The notes under the pieces are model-generated. The model ran no database searches. It was not told the origin of the DNA and was given only the letters and a program-made list of their open reading frames with translations. From assembly GCA_003712055.1 (NCBI GenBank), contig RHLJ01000002.1:186001-250000 (forward strand): a DNA stretch of 64,000 nt, given 5' to 3'. Positions within the stretch are counted from its first letter, which is position 1. Each line of letters opens with the position of its first letter. This document shows, one piece after another, positions 42,376 to 50,587 of this stretch. This DNA is from Balneola sp. Its GTDB lineage: Bacteria; Bacteroidota; Rhodothermia; Balneolales; Balneolaceae. The position numbers and the translations under genes are program-made.

Positions 42376-42843
42376 TTAACTAGCATCGGTTTGAGCACCG
42401 CCTCCCATTACTTGTTCAAAAATTTCTTCAAAGGCATCGGCGTCCAGGTTTTCATCAGCCTCTTTAAGGGCTTCAGGAGACCAAACCTCTATATATTGAC
42501 CCATACCCAGGAAAATGGCTTTAGAACTGATACCGGCATAAGTCATATGGTCCGTGGGGATAGCAATCCGGTTTTGTTTATCCAGGGCTACATCCTCAGC
42601 ATAACGGAGGAAGTTTCGCTTAGCAATTCGTCCGGAACGTGTAAAATTATTGGCTTGAAGGAGAGCTTGTTCTACATTTTGCCATTCATTTTCGGGGTAT
42701 AAATAGAGACAGTCTTCTAATCCTCGAACTATAACAAATCGATCCTGTGCGGACGGAGAGAGTACCTTACGCATTTTGGCTGGTAAGGAAATACGACCTT
42801 TCTCGTCTATACTATGCTCGTATTGGCCCTTAAAACTATGCAC
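42376..42843 (-). CDS. mraZ: Transcriptional regulator MraZ
   Basis: First gene of the dcw cluster. A DNA-binding repressor with two AbrB-like MraZ domains: FKGQYEHSIDEKGRISLPAKMR (~4-25) and DKQNRIAIPTDHM (~93-105). Its 155 residues are typical. The start codon is GTG at 42843 (GTG CAT AGT TTT AAG). Known MraZ proteins autoregulate by binding direct TGGGN repeats, and exactly such repeats lie 52-76 nt upstream. Confidence 0.95.
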   Translation of the reverse strand: MHSFKGQYEHSIDEKGRISLPAKMRKVLSPSAQDRFVIVRGLEDCLYLYPENEWQNVEQALLQANNFTRSGRIAKRNFLRYAEDVALDKQNRIAIPTDHMTYAGISSKAIFLGMGQYIEVWSPEALKEADENLDADAFEEIFEQVMGGGAQTDAS

Positions 42844-42894
42844 GGGTATTTCTGAGTGAATTTAGATTGCTAAGTTGTTCCGAGAAGAGAAAGT

Positions 42895-42919
42895 CCCCAC
42901 TATCTCCCACATCACCCCA
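42895..42919 (-). promoter_or_regulatory. MraZ operator: three TGGGN boxes with 5-nt spacers
   Basis: On the minus strand, TGGGG (42919-42915), TGGGA (42909-42905) and TGGGG (42899-42895) recur with exactly 10-bp spacing. This is the published MraZ-binding pattern (TGGGN repeats separated by 5 nt) for the mra promoter. A weaker in-phase TGGCA sits at 42939-42935. The site lies 52-76 nt before the mraZ GTG. The rest of the 360-nt mraZ/pilin-like gap holds no gene that I can see. Confidence 0.85.
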
Positions 42920-43203
42920 CAATGTACCCTAATTTGCCACAATAGTGCAAATAAAATCCACTTATGCCCAATAAATTATCGCCGAGCTCTTAAAAAGACT
43001 TTGTTTGATGAAGCTGAGGAAATAGGAATTTGCTCTGAATAGCGTCTACAGATCAGGCGCAAAACATTTTTTTTAGAAGAAAAGGTCTACTTATGGTCGA
43101 CAGTTATAATTAAACAGTAACAGTTCAGCATGTTTGCCCTTCATTAAGGCAGTAAAGCAGATCAATGAAGCTGGTAAAAAAATCTGAACTTTAATCTATT
43201 AAC

Positions 43204-43620
43204 ATGTCTCAAGCATTTTTATCACTTGGAGCAGTAACGATATTTATGTTTTTGTCTGTAAATATCCTTCGTAGTTATGTAAATGCTGCCCATCAAACGG
43301 TTAATAGCCAACAAGAAATAGATGCTATAAATTTCGGAATTTCGATAACTGATGAATTGTATTCTCAATCGTTCAATTACGACTCATTGGAAACGAATTA
43401 TGGTAACCTAAACGATATTCGTTTTGAGAGTACTAGAAAAAACTACATCACAACTACACAGGATACGTTAGCTGCAACAATTAGCCTTTCCGAGGAAAGA
43501 GAAATTTTAATTGGGTCTCATGGAAGAGTGGCAACCATTACGATTTATAGAATTGAAGATGGTACAGCCAGTGAATTAGCAACCCAATATGCTTCAATAG
43601 TGCCATATAATTCTAACTAG
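43204..43620 (+). CDS. Pilin-like membrane-anchored protein (PilV-like position)
   Basis: A 138-residue protein. A single hydrophobic helix at the very N-terminus (MSQAFLSLGAVTIFMFLSVN) with almost no leader is followed by a short helical continuation (ILRSYVNAAHQTVNSQQEIDAINFGISI) and a beta-rich domain. This is the lollipop layout of type IV pilins and pseudopilins, but no GFxxxE cleavage site is present. It is the first gene of a three-gene operon (6-nt gap to the next). I do not recognise the family; the pilin analogy is from shape and context. Confidence 0.65.
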   Translation: MSQAFLSLGAVTIFMFLSVNILRSYVNAAHQTVNSQQEIDAINFGISITDELYSQSFNYDSLETNYGNLNDIRFESTRKNYITTTQDTLAATISLSEEREILIGSHGRVATITIYRIEDGTASELATQYASIVPYNSN

Positions 43621-43626
43621 AACACT

Positions 43627-44157
43627 ATGAATGTAAGCTATGAATTAATAATACCGCCTGTAATACTGGGCATTTTGATAATGATGGTAGTCTCCTCAAA
43701 TGTATTGTTAGTTAACTCTTCGGTAGAAAATCAATCAACCTACCACATACAGTCAAATGCGAATAATGCAGTAATGCTTATTCAAGAAGAGATAAAATAT
43801 TTACAGCGCATTAAAACAGCTAACGGGTCGGTACTGGAGTTTGTTGAAAAGACGTCAGATACTTCTGATTCAACTGATGTACGGATTTATAAACAAAATG
43901 AATACTTAATAATTGAAAGAACGCCTGATGGTGGGAGTATTACTACCCAAGATTATTTTCTTAGGCTTAATTCAATAACGTTTGAAGAAACTGTTCATGG
44001 AACTACTTCTGCTCCGTTCCTAAAAGTTGTGGTTGAGACCATTACCTCGAGTTCTGAACAAGTAGATCCGGATAGACAGTTTAAAGCCTCAGCAGAGCTT
44101 AGTATTTATCTCAAAAATTTACATGTGTCCGGGATTTTTTACACTGATGGGAGTTAA
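43627..44157 (+). CDS. Pilin-like membrane-anchored protein (PilW/PulJ-like position)
   Basis: A 176-residue protein. The N-terminal hydrophobic helix lies at about residues 7-30 (LIIPPVILGILIMMVVSSNVLL), then NSSVENQSTYHIQSNANNAVMLIQEEI, an amphipathic helix resembling the extended helix of minor pilins that mark rows of residues for dimer contact. The C-terminal half is beta-rich (VRIYKQNEYLIIERTPDGG, FLRLNSITFEE). No prepilin peptidase motif is seen. It is separated by 6 nt from the upstream gene and by 2 nt from the next, so the three are made together. Confidence 0.65.
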   Translation: MNVSYELIIPPVILGILIMMVVSSNVLLVNSSVENQSTYHIQSNANNAVMLIQEEIKYLQRIKTANGSVLEFVEKTSDTSDSTDVRIYKQNEYLIIERTPDGGSITTQDYFLRLNSITFEETVHGTTSAPFLKVVVETITSSSEQVDPDRQFKASAELSIYLKNLHVSGIFYTDGS

Positions 44158-44159
44158 TT

Positions 44160-45449
44160 ATGGGTAATTATGCAATTTGGTTGGTATTAGGTATGAGTCT
44201 GGCTTTAACAACTTTCGGTGATATGACCAGAAGGAATTTGTACAGAGCTCAGTTGGAATCGGTAGAAGCATATAATGCAAACCAGGCAAAAAATATCTCG
44301 CAAGCTGTAATTTTTGCCATTTCAAATCAGTTAAACGATGATGCTGAGGTTACAGATGTAAGTTCTTATCAAGAATGGGCAGAAATGGGAGGTAGTTATA
44401 AATATTCCATAACAGAAAATGGTGACACGGTATTCGTGGAGAGCTGGGGAAAAGTTGGTGATGTTTCTTACAAGCAGGAATTAAAGTTGCTTTCTCAAAA
44501 AACTAGTCCTGTTTGGCAGCCGAACTTACCATATGCTGTTTTCAGTGGGAATAATATCACGCTAACAGGAAGTGCAAGAATAAAAGGGCATGCTGGTACT
44601 AATGCTGTCGGGAATGGAGATGTTAACCTTGCGTGGTCAACCTCAATCGATAGTACATTATTGATAGGCCCCGGTGGTGATCCGTCAACTACTGTTATTC
44701 AAGCATCGGGAAAAAATGTAGGTCTTGGAGTTGGAAATTTGCCTTCTCCCGGGGAATATGAATTGCCTGCTTTTATTGAATATCCAAGTAAAACGACCAC
44801 TCTTTCTTCGGTTGTTACATCGTGGCCGCTCACAAATATAACATTGAATCCCTCTGATTACGATGGAGCTTATATACCTTCAATTACCGTTAAGAGCGAT
44901 TATATCTTAAACATTAACACGGGTTCTGAGGACAGGGTGCTGTATGTAGGGGACTTTAATTTAACTCAAGGTACCGTAAACATAACTGGATCCGGAAATC
45001 TTACACTTATTGTGGAGGATGATTTGATTGTAAGTGGAAGCAGTAAGATGAATCAAAATGGAGATCAAAGCAGGCTTTTTACTTACTATGGAGGGGAAGA
45101 TGCATTGAATTTTTCCGGCTCGACAACATTTAACGGAAGTATTTATGCAGAAACGGCGGATATTACAATAGGTGGTTCCGGAGGGATTCAGGGTCATGTA
45201 ATAACTGGCGGAAATAATGTGAAGGTTTCAGGTGCAGCTGTAGCAAATACAAGAATCCTCTATGCTCCAAATGCTGACGTGGAGGTAACAGGTTCGGGAA
45301 GTATCAAAGGGGCTATCGTGGCAAGTACATTTACCTCTTCAGGATCAGGCGAGGTTGAATTCTCCGGTGAACTTTCTTCCGAATTACCAGAGCTTGAGGT
45401 AGAAGATGGTGGGGGATTTAGTGGCTATGCGATTTTATCCTGGCACTAA
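44160..45449 (+). CDS. PilX-like protein with bactofilin/polymer-style beta-helix repeats
   Basis: A 429-residue protein. The N-terminal helix (MGNYAIWLVLGMSLALTTF) is followed by RRNLYRAQLESVEAYNANQAKNISQAV, close in style to the PilX N-terminal region. From about residue 130 there are repeated short turns (NITLTGSARIKGHAG, ITGSGNLTLIVEDDLIVSGSS, LNFSGSTTFNGSIYAE, ITIGGSGGIQGHVITGG, VEVTGSGSIKGAIVAS). These should stack as a right-handed beta-helix, like the DUF7305-type adhesin or polymer domains seen at the end of some PilX proteins. No cleavage motif is seen. It may be the exposed tip or adhesive subunit of the assembly. Confidence 0.7.
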   Translation: MGNYAIWLVLGMSLALTTFGDMTRRNLYRAQLESVEAYNANQAKNISQAVIFAISNQLNDDAEVTDVSSYQEWAEMGGSYKYSITENGDTVFVESWGKVGDVSYKQELKLLSQKTSPVWQPNLPYAVFSGNNITLTGSARIKGHAGTNAVGNGDVNLAWSTSIDSTLLIGPGGDPSTTVIQASGKNVGLGVGNLPSPGEYELPAFIEYPSKTTTLSSVVTSWPLTNITLNPSDYDGAYIPSITVKSDYILNINTGSEDRVLYVGDFNLTQGTVNITGSGNLTLIVEDDLIVSGSSKMNQNGDQSRLFTYYGGEDALNFSGSTTFNGSIYAETADITIGGSGGIQGHVITGGNNVKVSGAAVANTRILYAPNADVEVTGSGSIKGAIVASTFTSSGSGEVEFSGELSSELPELEVEDGGGFSGYAILSWH

Positions 45450-45452
45450 GAA

Positions 45453-46157
45453 CTACCAGTTAATCTCTTTTCCATCTCTGAAGAATCCACCCGTTGGGTC
45501 ATTATCTTTCAAAGTTGCAGCCCAAACAATTCCGGAAGCTCCTTCTTTAACAGATCGGGGAGCGGCTTGTCCACCCATATCAGTTCTGACCCAACCAGGG
45601 CAAACGGAGTTGACTAAGATACCTTTACTTCTGAGTTCTGCAGCTAGTTGTTTGGTGAGAACATTCATGGCTGCTTTGCTAGCGGAATAGGCGGGGGTAC
45701 CAGGAGACATATCCAGAAGGGAACCGGCGCCACTGCTTACATTTACAATTCGGCCATGTTCACTTTTTTGAATGAGGTCAAGAAGGCCAACGGCAACTTT
45801 CCATGCTCCTATGAAATTAGTATTGATGGCTTCGTTCACAATATCCCAGTTTGGGTTAGTTGCTTTATTGGCCATATCATAATGGATACCGGCGTTGTTA
45901 ACCAATACATCAAGTCTACCATATTTGCCCGCAATAAATCGGTTTAAACTTGAAATGCTATCCAGGTCGTTCACATCTAAAGGCCGAAAATGAACATCAT
46001 ATCCCTGGGTTCTGAACTGTGAAGCTGCCGCTTCTCCTTTTTCAGAATTCCTTCCTGTCAGTACTACGGAGTATCCAAGGTTGGCAAGTTGATTAACAGT
46101 TTCAAGTCCCAGACCACGGTAGGCCCCGGTTACTACAGCTACAGGTTGTGATGACAT
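45453..46157 (-). CDS. Short-chain dehydrogenase/reductase
   Basis: I choose the start at 46157 (MSSQPVAVVTGAYRGLGLE); the frame extends to 46199, but the family N-terminus begins just before the nucleotide-binding strand. The 234-residue protein has TGAYRGLG (NAD(P) glycine motif, ~10-17), VNNAGIHYD, INVSSGAGS-type catalytic Ser and YSASKAAMN (Tyr-x-x-x-Lys). The late SVCPGWVRTDMGG segment resembles carbonyl-reductase-like SDRs. The substrate is unknown. It converges with the pilin-like operon, with a 3-nt gap. Confidence 0.9.
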   Translation of the reverse strand: MSSQPVAVVTGAYRGLGLETVNQLANLGYSVVLTGRNSEKGEAAASQFRTQGYDVHFRPLDVNDLDSISSLNRFIAGKYGRLDVLVNNAGIHYDMANKATNPNWDIVNEAINTNFIGAWKVAVGLLDLIQKSEHGRIVNVSSGAGSLLDMSPGTPAYSASKAAMNVLTKQLAAELRSKGILVNSVCPGWVRTDMGGQAAPRSVKEGASGIVWAATLKDNDPTGGFFRDGKEINW

Positions 46158-46199
46158 AATTCTTTTTATTGTTTTTTTATGAGCTGGATAAGTATTCAA

Positions 46200-46279
46200 G
46201 TCATCTCGGACTTGATCCGGGATCTGTAAAGGAATGCTTCAATTGCCTTCACAGATTCCGGCTTATGCCGCGGAATGAC
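46200..46279. repeat. Palindromic element, GTCAT...ATCT / AGATT...AATGAC type
   Basis: The left half GTCATCTCGGACTTGATC continues CGGGATCT (46200-46225) and the right half AGATTCCGG-CTTATG-CCGCGGAATGAC (46253-46279); each half is itself a hairpin. A further GTCATTTCGAAGGAGTGAAG half-element follows near 46331. They fill the SDR/haloperoxidase gap. Confidence 0.75.
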
Positions 46280-46362
46280 CACCTTAGTGTTTGCTCAATT
46301 TTTTTGGAATCAATTTAATTCCATATCTGTCATTTCGAAGGAGTGAAGCGACAAGGAAATTA

Positions 46363-48582
46363 TTATTTCACAACCATAAACTTTTTCGTCAGTGTAGTGT
46401 GACTTCCGACTACCCGAATGAAGTACATTCCTGATGAAAGATTTGAGGTATTGATTTGAAGAGAAGAACTATGGGTAACTCTTCTGCTAATCACCTTTTG
46501 TCCCAGAATGTTATAAACTTGAATTTCTTCTATTCCGGAAAGCCCATTTAGAGTTATTCTCAACGGAGTACCACGTTGAACCGGGTTAGGATAGCTTTGA
46601 ATCTGGTTGGTACTTTCAGTATGAGGAGTAACTTCATTACTCACCGAAATACCATTAAAAAAGTTTACTGCATAATTGAAGGCCTCAATACCAACCTGCT
46701 CCCCAATAATTCGCCCAGGGATATCATCGGCTGGAGGGTGAATGCCACCCCAAATTCTGGATAAACTGGTTTGATCAGAAGCGTCCCGGTAGGTTGCCCA
46801 TTGCAAGGTGAGGTCCACGCTAGGGCCATCTTCAAAAACAAGGAATTCATTTTTGGGAGCATGAAATTCTCCTATTCCTCCCGGAAAGAATTCATCTCCG
46901 GTAAGAAGCGTCATGACTTCAGCCGCTGCTCTCGAAAAAGTGGAATGGCCGGAAATATAACCAGCAAAAGGAGGGGTCACGAAAGTCGGGCGTTGATAGC
47001 TCCACCATTCACCCGCAGGTATCCAGGAAACTCCTGCAGTTGATGTATCAGGATCAATGATGTATCCGGTATTATGACCTCTCCATGCTTTCACTTTTAT
47101 AGTTCCAATAAGTTCTACACTATCTCGAACTGTAACTAAAGAATCTCCTTCTTCTATTAACTCAATAAAACCTTCGATAAGAGGAATTCCATTAGGATTA
47201 TAATTTGGAAGTTCCGGATCAGAGCTTTGTCCCTGATCGGTCATATGACGTAATGCAGAAATGGGTCTGATGTAATCATACCATCCTTTAATCCCCCAGG
47301 CGGCTATAGCAGCATCATGCATAGCTCCTCCTAAAAGGAAATAGGATTTTATATCCCACTCCAAATCACTTAGTGTTTCTCCGGTTCCTTCGAATTTCTT
47401 TTCCAGAAGGGGATGATCATTCACGTAATTCAAAATAGTGAACCAGTGCCCTGGTGGAGTTTCAGAGTCTGGACCATCTGCCCAAAACTCGGCAAGGACT
47501 CTTGCATAATCTGCACGAGGTACTATTTGCGGTTCATAAGCTTGTCCGGTAGCTGGGTTCATATCCCAACCCGTTCCGGGATCGCCACCTTCAATCAGGT
47601 CATAATATTGCTGGTATTCTTCAAAAGTCTCAGGAAATGTCGGATTGTTACCAATGGCCCCCGGAGAAATGTCCCACATAACTCCATCAGAGGGGTCAAG
47701 ATGAGAAGACCAAACAGAGACTAGAGAAAATGTCCACTTATAACGCTCTGAGTCGTCTACTCCACTTACATCCAAAAGAGGAGCTGGACCGGGATCATGA
47801 TATACCCAATAGTCAAATCCGTCTCGCTCATAAATGGTGACATCTTCCTGTTGTAATGAGAAAGGAACGACTTGCCCCCATTCAGCTCCCAAAAACCTTG
47901 GAGTTTCTGTTGGTATAGGGTTCCCAGACTGATCTATAAAAGAACCAAAGGTGAGAGGTTGCCATCGGTTCGGGTCAATGATATCCGGATTTCCTGGAAA
48001 GACGGGATCAAGGGAGTTATCACGATAGGTATTTACAGGTTCGTAGAAGATGTTATTGTAGCCGAATTCTTCATTAGAACCATCTTGTGCACCAAAGTTT
48101 ATAATCTGTTCTGCAATGAAATTACCTAATGCTGCAGGATTGTTATTACTGAGATCAGAAGATGTAAAGTTTATGTCATAGCCCAGCTCACTCATCAATA
48201 AATCAAAAGAAGCCAGAGAAGTATCAGCACCTGGAGAGAACTCGAATCTTTTAGAAAGTATACGATACACGGCATAGCTGATCGCTTCTTCTAACTCTTC
48301 TTCAGTGTTAATATTGAAGCCGTTCGGATAGTCGAAATCAAAATCTCGGAAGCTGTTTCCCAGGAAAAAAGGGGTGGCCGTTTCATCATATAAGGCCCAG
48401 GCATCATACATCGCAGCAGAAACATGGAATAAGTTCCGGGCGTGCACGGTAGGTCGTGCAAAGTCATTTCGAATGGCATCCAGCAGTACCTCATTCCATT
48501 GACGTGGAACACTATGTTGCGCCTGTATTTCCCCAAAGAGAAAGAGAGCTATAAGTAAGAATAGAGCAGGGGTTCTTTTCAA
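46363..48582 (-). CDS. Secreted vanadium-haloperoxidase/PAP2-like protein with type IX sorting tail
   Basis: A 739-residue protein with a signal peptide (ending EIQAQ, ~21). The vanadate/phosphate-binding PAP2 core is visible as PPFAGYISGHSTFSRAAAEV (SGHS, ~535-555) and SRIWGGIHPPADDIPGRIIGE (R-x-x-x-G-x-H, ~608-628), as in vanadium-dependent haloperoxidases and related acid phosphatases. DYIRPISALRHM (~455) matches the Lys/Arg entry motif region. The tail SYPNPVQRGTPLRITLNG to KKFMVVK is a type IX sorting domain. It lies 55 nt after the CRTAC1-like gene, so the two are probably co-expressed. Whether it halogenates or dephosphorylates cannot be read from sequence. Confidence 0.88.
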   Translation of the reverse strand: MKRTPALFLLIALFLFGEIQAQHSVPRQWNEVLLDAIRNDFARPTVHARNLFHVSAAMYDAWALYDETATPFFLGNSFRDFDFDYPNGFNINTEEELEEAISYAVYRILSKRFEFSPGADTSLASFDLLMSELGYDINFTSSDLSNNNPAALGNFIAEQIINFGAQDGSNEEFGYNNIFYEPVNTYRDNSLDPVFPGNPDIIDPNRWQPLTFGSFIDQSGNPIPTETPRFLGAEWGQVVPFSLQQEDVTIYERDGFDYWVYHDPGPAPLLDVSGVDDSERYKWTFSLVSVWSSHLDPSDGVMWDISPGAIGNNPTFPETFEEYQQYYDLIEGGDPGTGWDMNPATGQAYEPQIVPRADYARVLAEFWADGPDSETPPGHWFTILNYVNDHPLLEKKFEGTGETLSDLEWDIKSYFLLGGAMHDAAIAAWGIKGWYDYIRPISALRHMTDQGQSSDPELPNYNPNGIPLIEGFIELIEEGDSLVTVRDSVELIGTIKVKAWRGHNTGYIIDPDTSTAGVSWIPAGEWWSYQRPTFVTPPFAGYISGHSTFSRAAAEVMTLLTGDEFFPGGIGEFHAPKNEFLVFEDGPSVDLTLQWATYRDASDQTSLSRIWGGIHPPADDIPGRIIGEQVGIEAFNYAVNFFNGISVSNEVTPHTESTNQIQSYPNPVQRGTPLRITLNGLSGIEEIQVYNILGQKVISRRVTHSSSLQINTSNLSSGMYFIRVVGSHTTLTKKFMVVK

Positions 48583-48637
48583 GATTCCAAGTTGAGATGA
48601 TGGTTCTAAAAGTAGTGTGTGGATGAATAAGCGTCAA

Positions 48638-50491
48638 CTACTTGAGGTACAACAATCTGGAAGTTTGGATATACCCTTTTTGGGTTGAAATTTTGTAGAA
48701 ATAAACACCGGAAGGAATGGCACCAGGTTGCCAGTTTATTTGTTGCCTGCCCGCATTGAATGAGGAAGTTTGTTGATAAACGACCTGACCCAATGTATTG
48801 AAAACCTCAAATCGAATAGTCTGCCTCAAAGGGAGCTCGAATAGAATGTTGGTTCCACTATTGAATGGGTTAGGATAATTACCTATGAGTTTAAATTCCT
48901 GAATCTGCTCAGTCTCTCTTTCCGGATTTGTGGAGGTAACAAGCGTTCCCCCTTCTATAATTCTGATCTGCTGGTTTACGTCAACATCAACAAAGGTGTC
49001 TGTATTACCTCCGGGCCAAATAACCTGCAAGCTATCTACGGATTCAAATTCTGCCATTCCGAAATGAACAGGTAAAATATTCTGGCCATAGAACTGGGCT
49101 CCATGATAAAATTTGGTTTGAGATTCTTCTCCATAAAAAGTGATGACTTTGGAGCCGAAACCATTTCTGTTCGATTCTACTCCTTCTAAAGCCACACTCA
49201 GCCAGTTACCTGTTGCATGAGTATTTCGATACAGGATAGGGTCATCGAAAAAGTTGGAGACCAGGATATCCAGAAAACCATCATTGTTCTGATCAAAAAT
49301 AACATGAGTTCTTGAAACCATGGAATCCGCTACTCCGGCCTCTTCTGCTTTGTTTTCGAACAGAATTTGATCTTTTGTTGAAGTGTTGATGTACAGAAAA
49401 TTATCATCATCGTCATCGAAATAGCCGTTTGATATAAAAAGATCTTCCCAGGTATTGTTGTTTAAATCGGCGAAGCTTGCTCCCCATCCCCATTCAGCCA
49501 ACATAGTCCCGGATTCCTGTGCAATATTTTCAAAAGAGTTGTTACCTGAGTTCAGGAAAAGAGGGTTTCTTCGTAGTTCAACACTTCCATCTTCGGTTAC
49601 ATTGGTAACATAAATATCAGGAAAGCCTTTTTTATTGATATCAGCAATAGCTAAGCCCATTCCTTCTCCCTGATCGTTTATCCCATAAGTGTTGGCTGTA
49701 TCTTTAGAAAAAGTTTTATCTCCATTATTGATATATAATGAATTGGCTCCGAAGTCATTGGCTACATATAAGTCGGGCAGGGAGTCATTATTGACATCAA
49801 GAGGTATGGCCATATAAGACAGTCCATTATCATTCAAGAAACTCTCTTGAGATATATCGACAAACACATCGTTGCCCATGTTCTCATACATTCTGTTTGT
49901 TCGGTCTTTATTATCAATTGCACGATCTCTCCTTATCGTTACATATAGATCTAAATCGCCATCGAGGTCAAAATCCCACCATAAAGCATGAGAACTTAGC
50001 TGTGTTTCAAGTCCGGCAATTTGAGCAAATTCAGAAACATCGCTAAAGCTTCCGTCTCCATTGTTTTTGAATAGTTGGTCTTTCCCCGAATAGTAAACGA
50101 AAATGTCAGGATATCCATCATTATTAAAGTCTCCCCAGGAAGCCCCAATGTTATAACCCATTTCACTCCATCTTGTTTGACTAATGCCCTTTAACTCAGA
50201 TGAAATGGTTCTGTTAACATATTCCCCGTTTTCAAGGGAGAATAATCGATTCCATGTTCTGGCATCTCCCCCCCAGGCAGAATCTCTGACCACAAAATAG
50301 ATATCTAAAGAGCCATCAAGATTATAATCAGCTATGGAAATCCCGTTAGTACCAATATCTGAATCCATAATGAGACCAATAGGGTTTGAATAGGGAATGT
50401 CAATCCTTTCGAATATTTGTGCTTGTGTAGATGGAGCAAGGAATACTCCGGTCACAATAACGAACAAATTGAGAAGCACTTTTTGACTCAT
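48638..50491 (-). CDS. Secreted CRTAC1-like FG-GAP/ASPIC-UnbV protein with type IX sorting tail
   Basis: I choose the start at 50491, because MSQKVLLNLFVIVTGVFLAPSTQAQ is a clear signal peptide; the frame extends 33 nt upstream. The 617-residue protein has about seven calcium-binding D-x-N/D-x-D-G-x-x-D loops (DYNLDGSLDIYF, DFNNDGYPDIFV, DFDLDGDLDLYV, DVNNDSLPDLYV, DQNNDGFLDILV among them) forming a VCBS/FG-GAP propeller. An ASPIC/UnbV region follows (NWLSVALEGVESNRNGFGSKV to DSLQVIWPGGNTDTF), then a sorting tail from NYPNPFNSGTNILFELP to SRLLYLK. CRTAC1-type proteins often sit beside oxidases or secreted enzymes; here it precedes the haloperoxidase-like gene. Confidence 0.9.
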   Translation of the reverse strand: MSQKVLLNLFVIVTGVFLAPSTQAQIFERIDIPYSNPIGLIMDSDIGTNGISIADYNLDGSLDIYFVVRDSAWGGDARTWNRLFSLENGEYVNRTISSELKGISQTRWSEMGYNIGASWGDFNNDGYPDIFVYYSGKDQLFKNNGDGSFSDVSEFAQIAGLETQLSSHALWWDFDLDGDLDLYVTIRRDRAIDNKDRTNRMYENMGNDVFVDISQESFLNDNGLSYMAIPLDVNNDSLPDLYVANDFGANSLYINNGDKTFSKDTANTYGINDQGEGMGLAIADINKKGFPDIYVTNVTEDGSVELRRNPLFLNSGNNSFENIAQESGTMLAEWGWGASFADLNNNTWEDLFISNGYFDDDDDNFLYINTSTKDQILFENKAEEAGVADSMVSRTHVIFDQNNDGFLDILVSNFFDDPILYRNTHATGNWLSVALEGVESNRNGFGSKVITFYGEESQTKFYHGAQFYGQNILPVHFGMAEFESVDSLQVIWPGGNTDTFVDVDVNQQIRIIEGGTLVTSTNPERETEQIQEFKLIGNYPNPFNSGTNILFELPLRQTIRFEVFNTLGQVVYQQTSSFNAGRQQINWQPGAIPSGVYFYKISTQKGYIQTSRLLYLK

Positions 50492-50587
50492 GCGTCCAAA
50501 ATACCAATAAATACTAATGTACACACTGTGTAGCTTCAGGGTTTAATGGCTATACTGCTGTAGGTATTAAGAATTAAAAACTATTCC

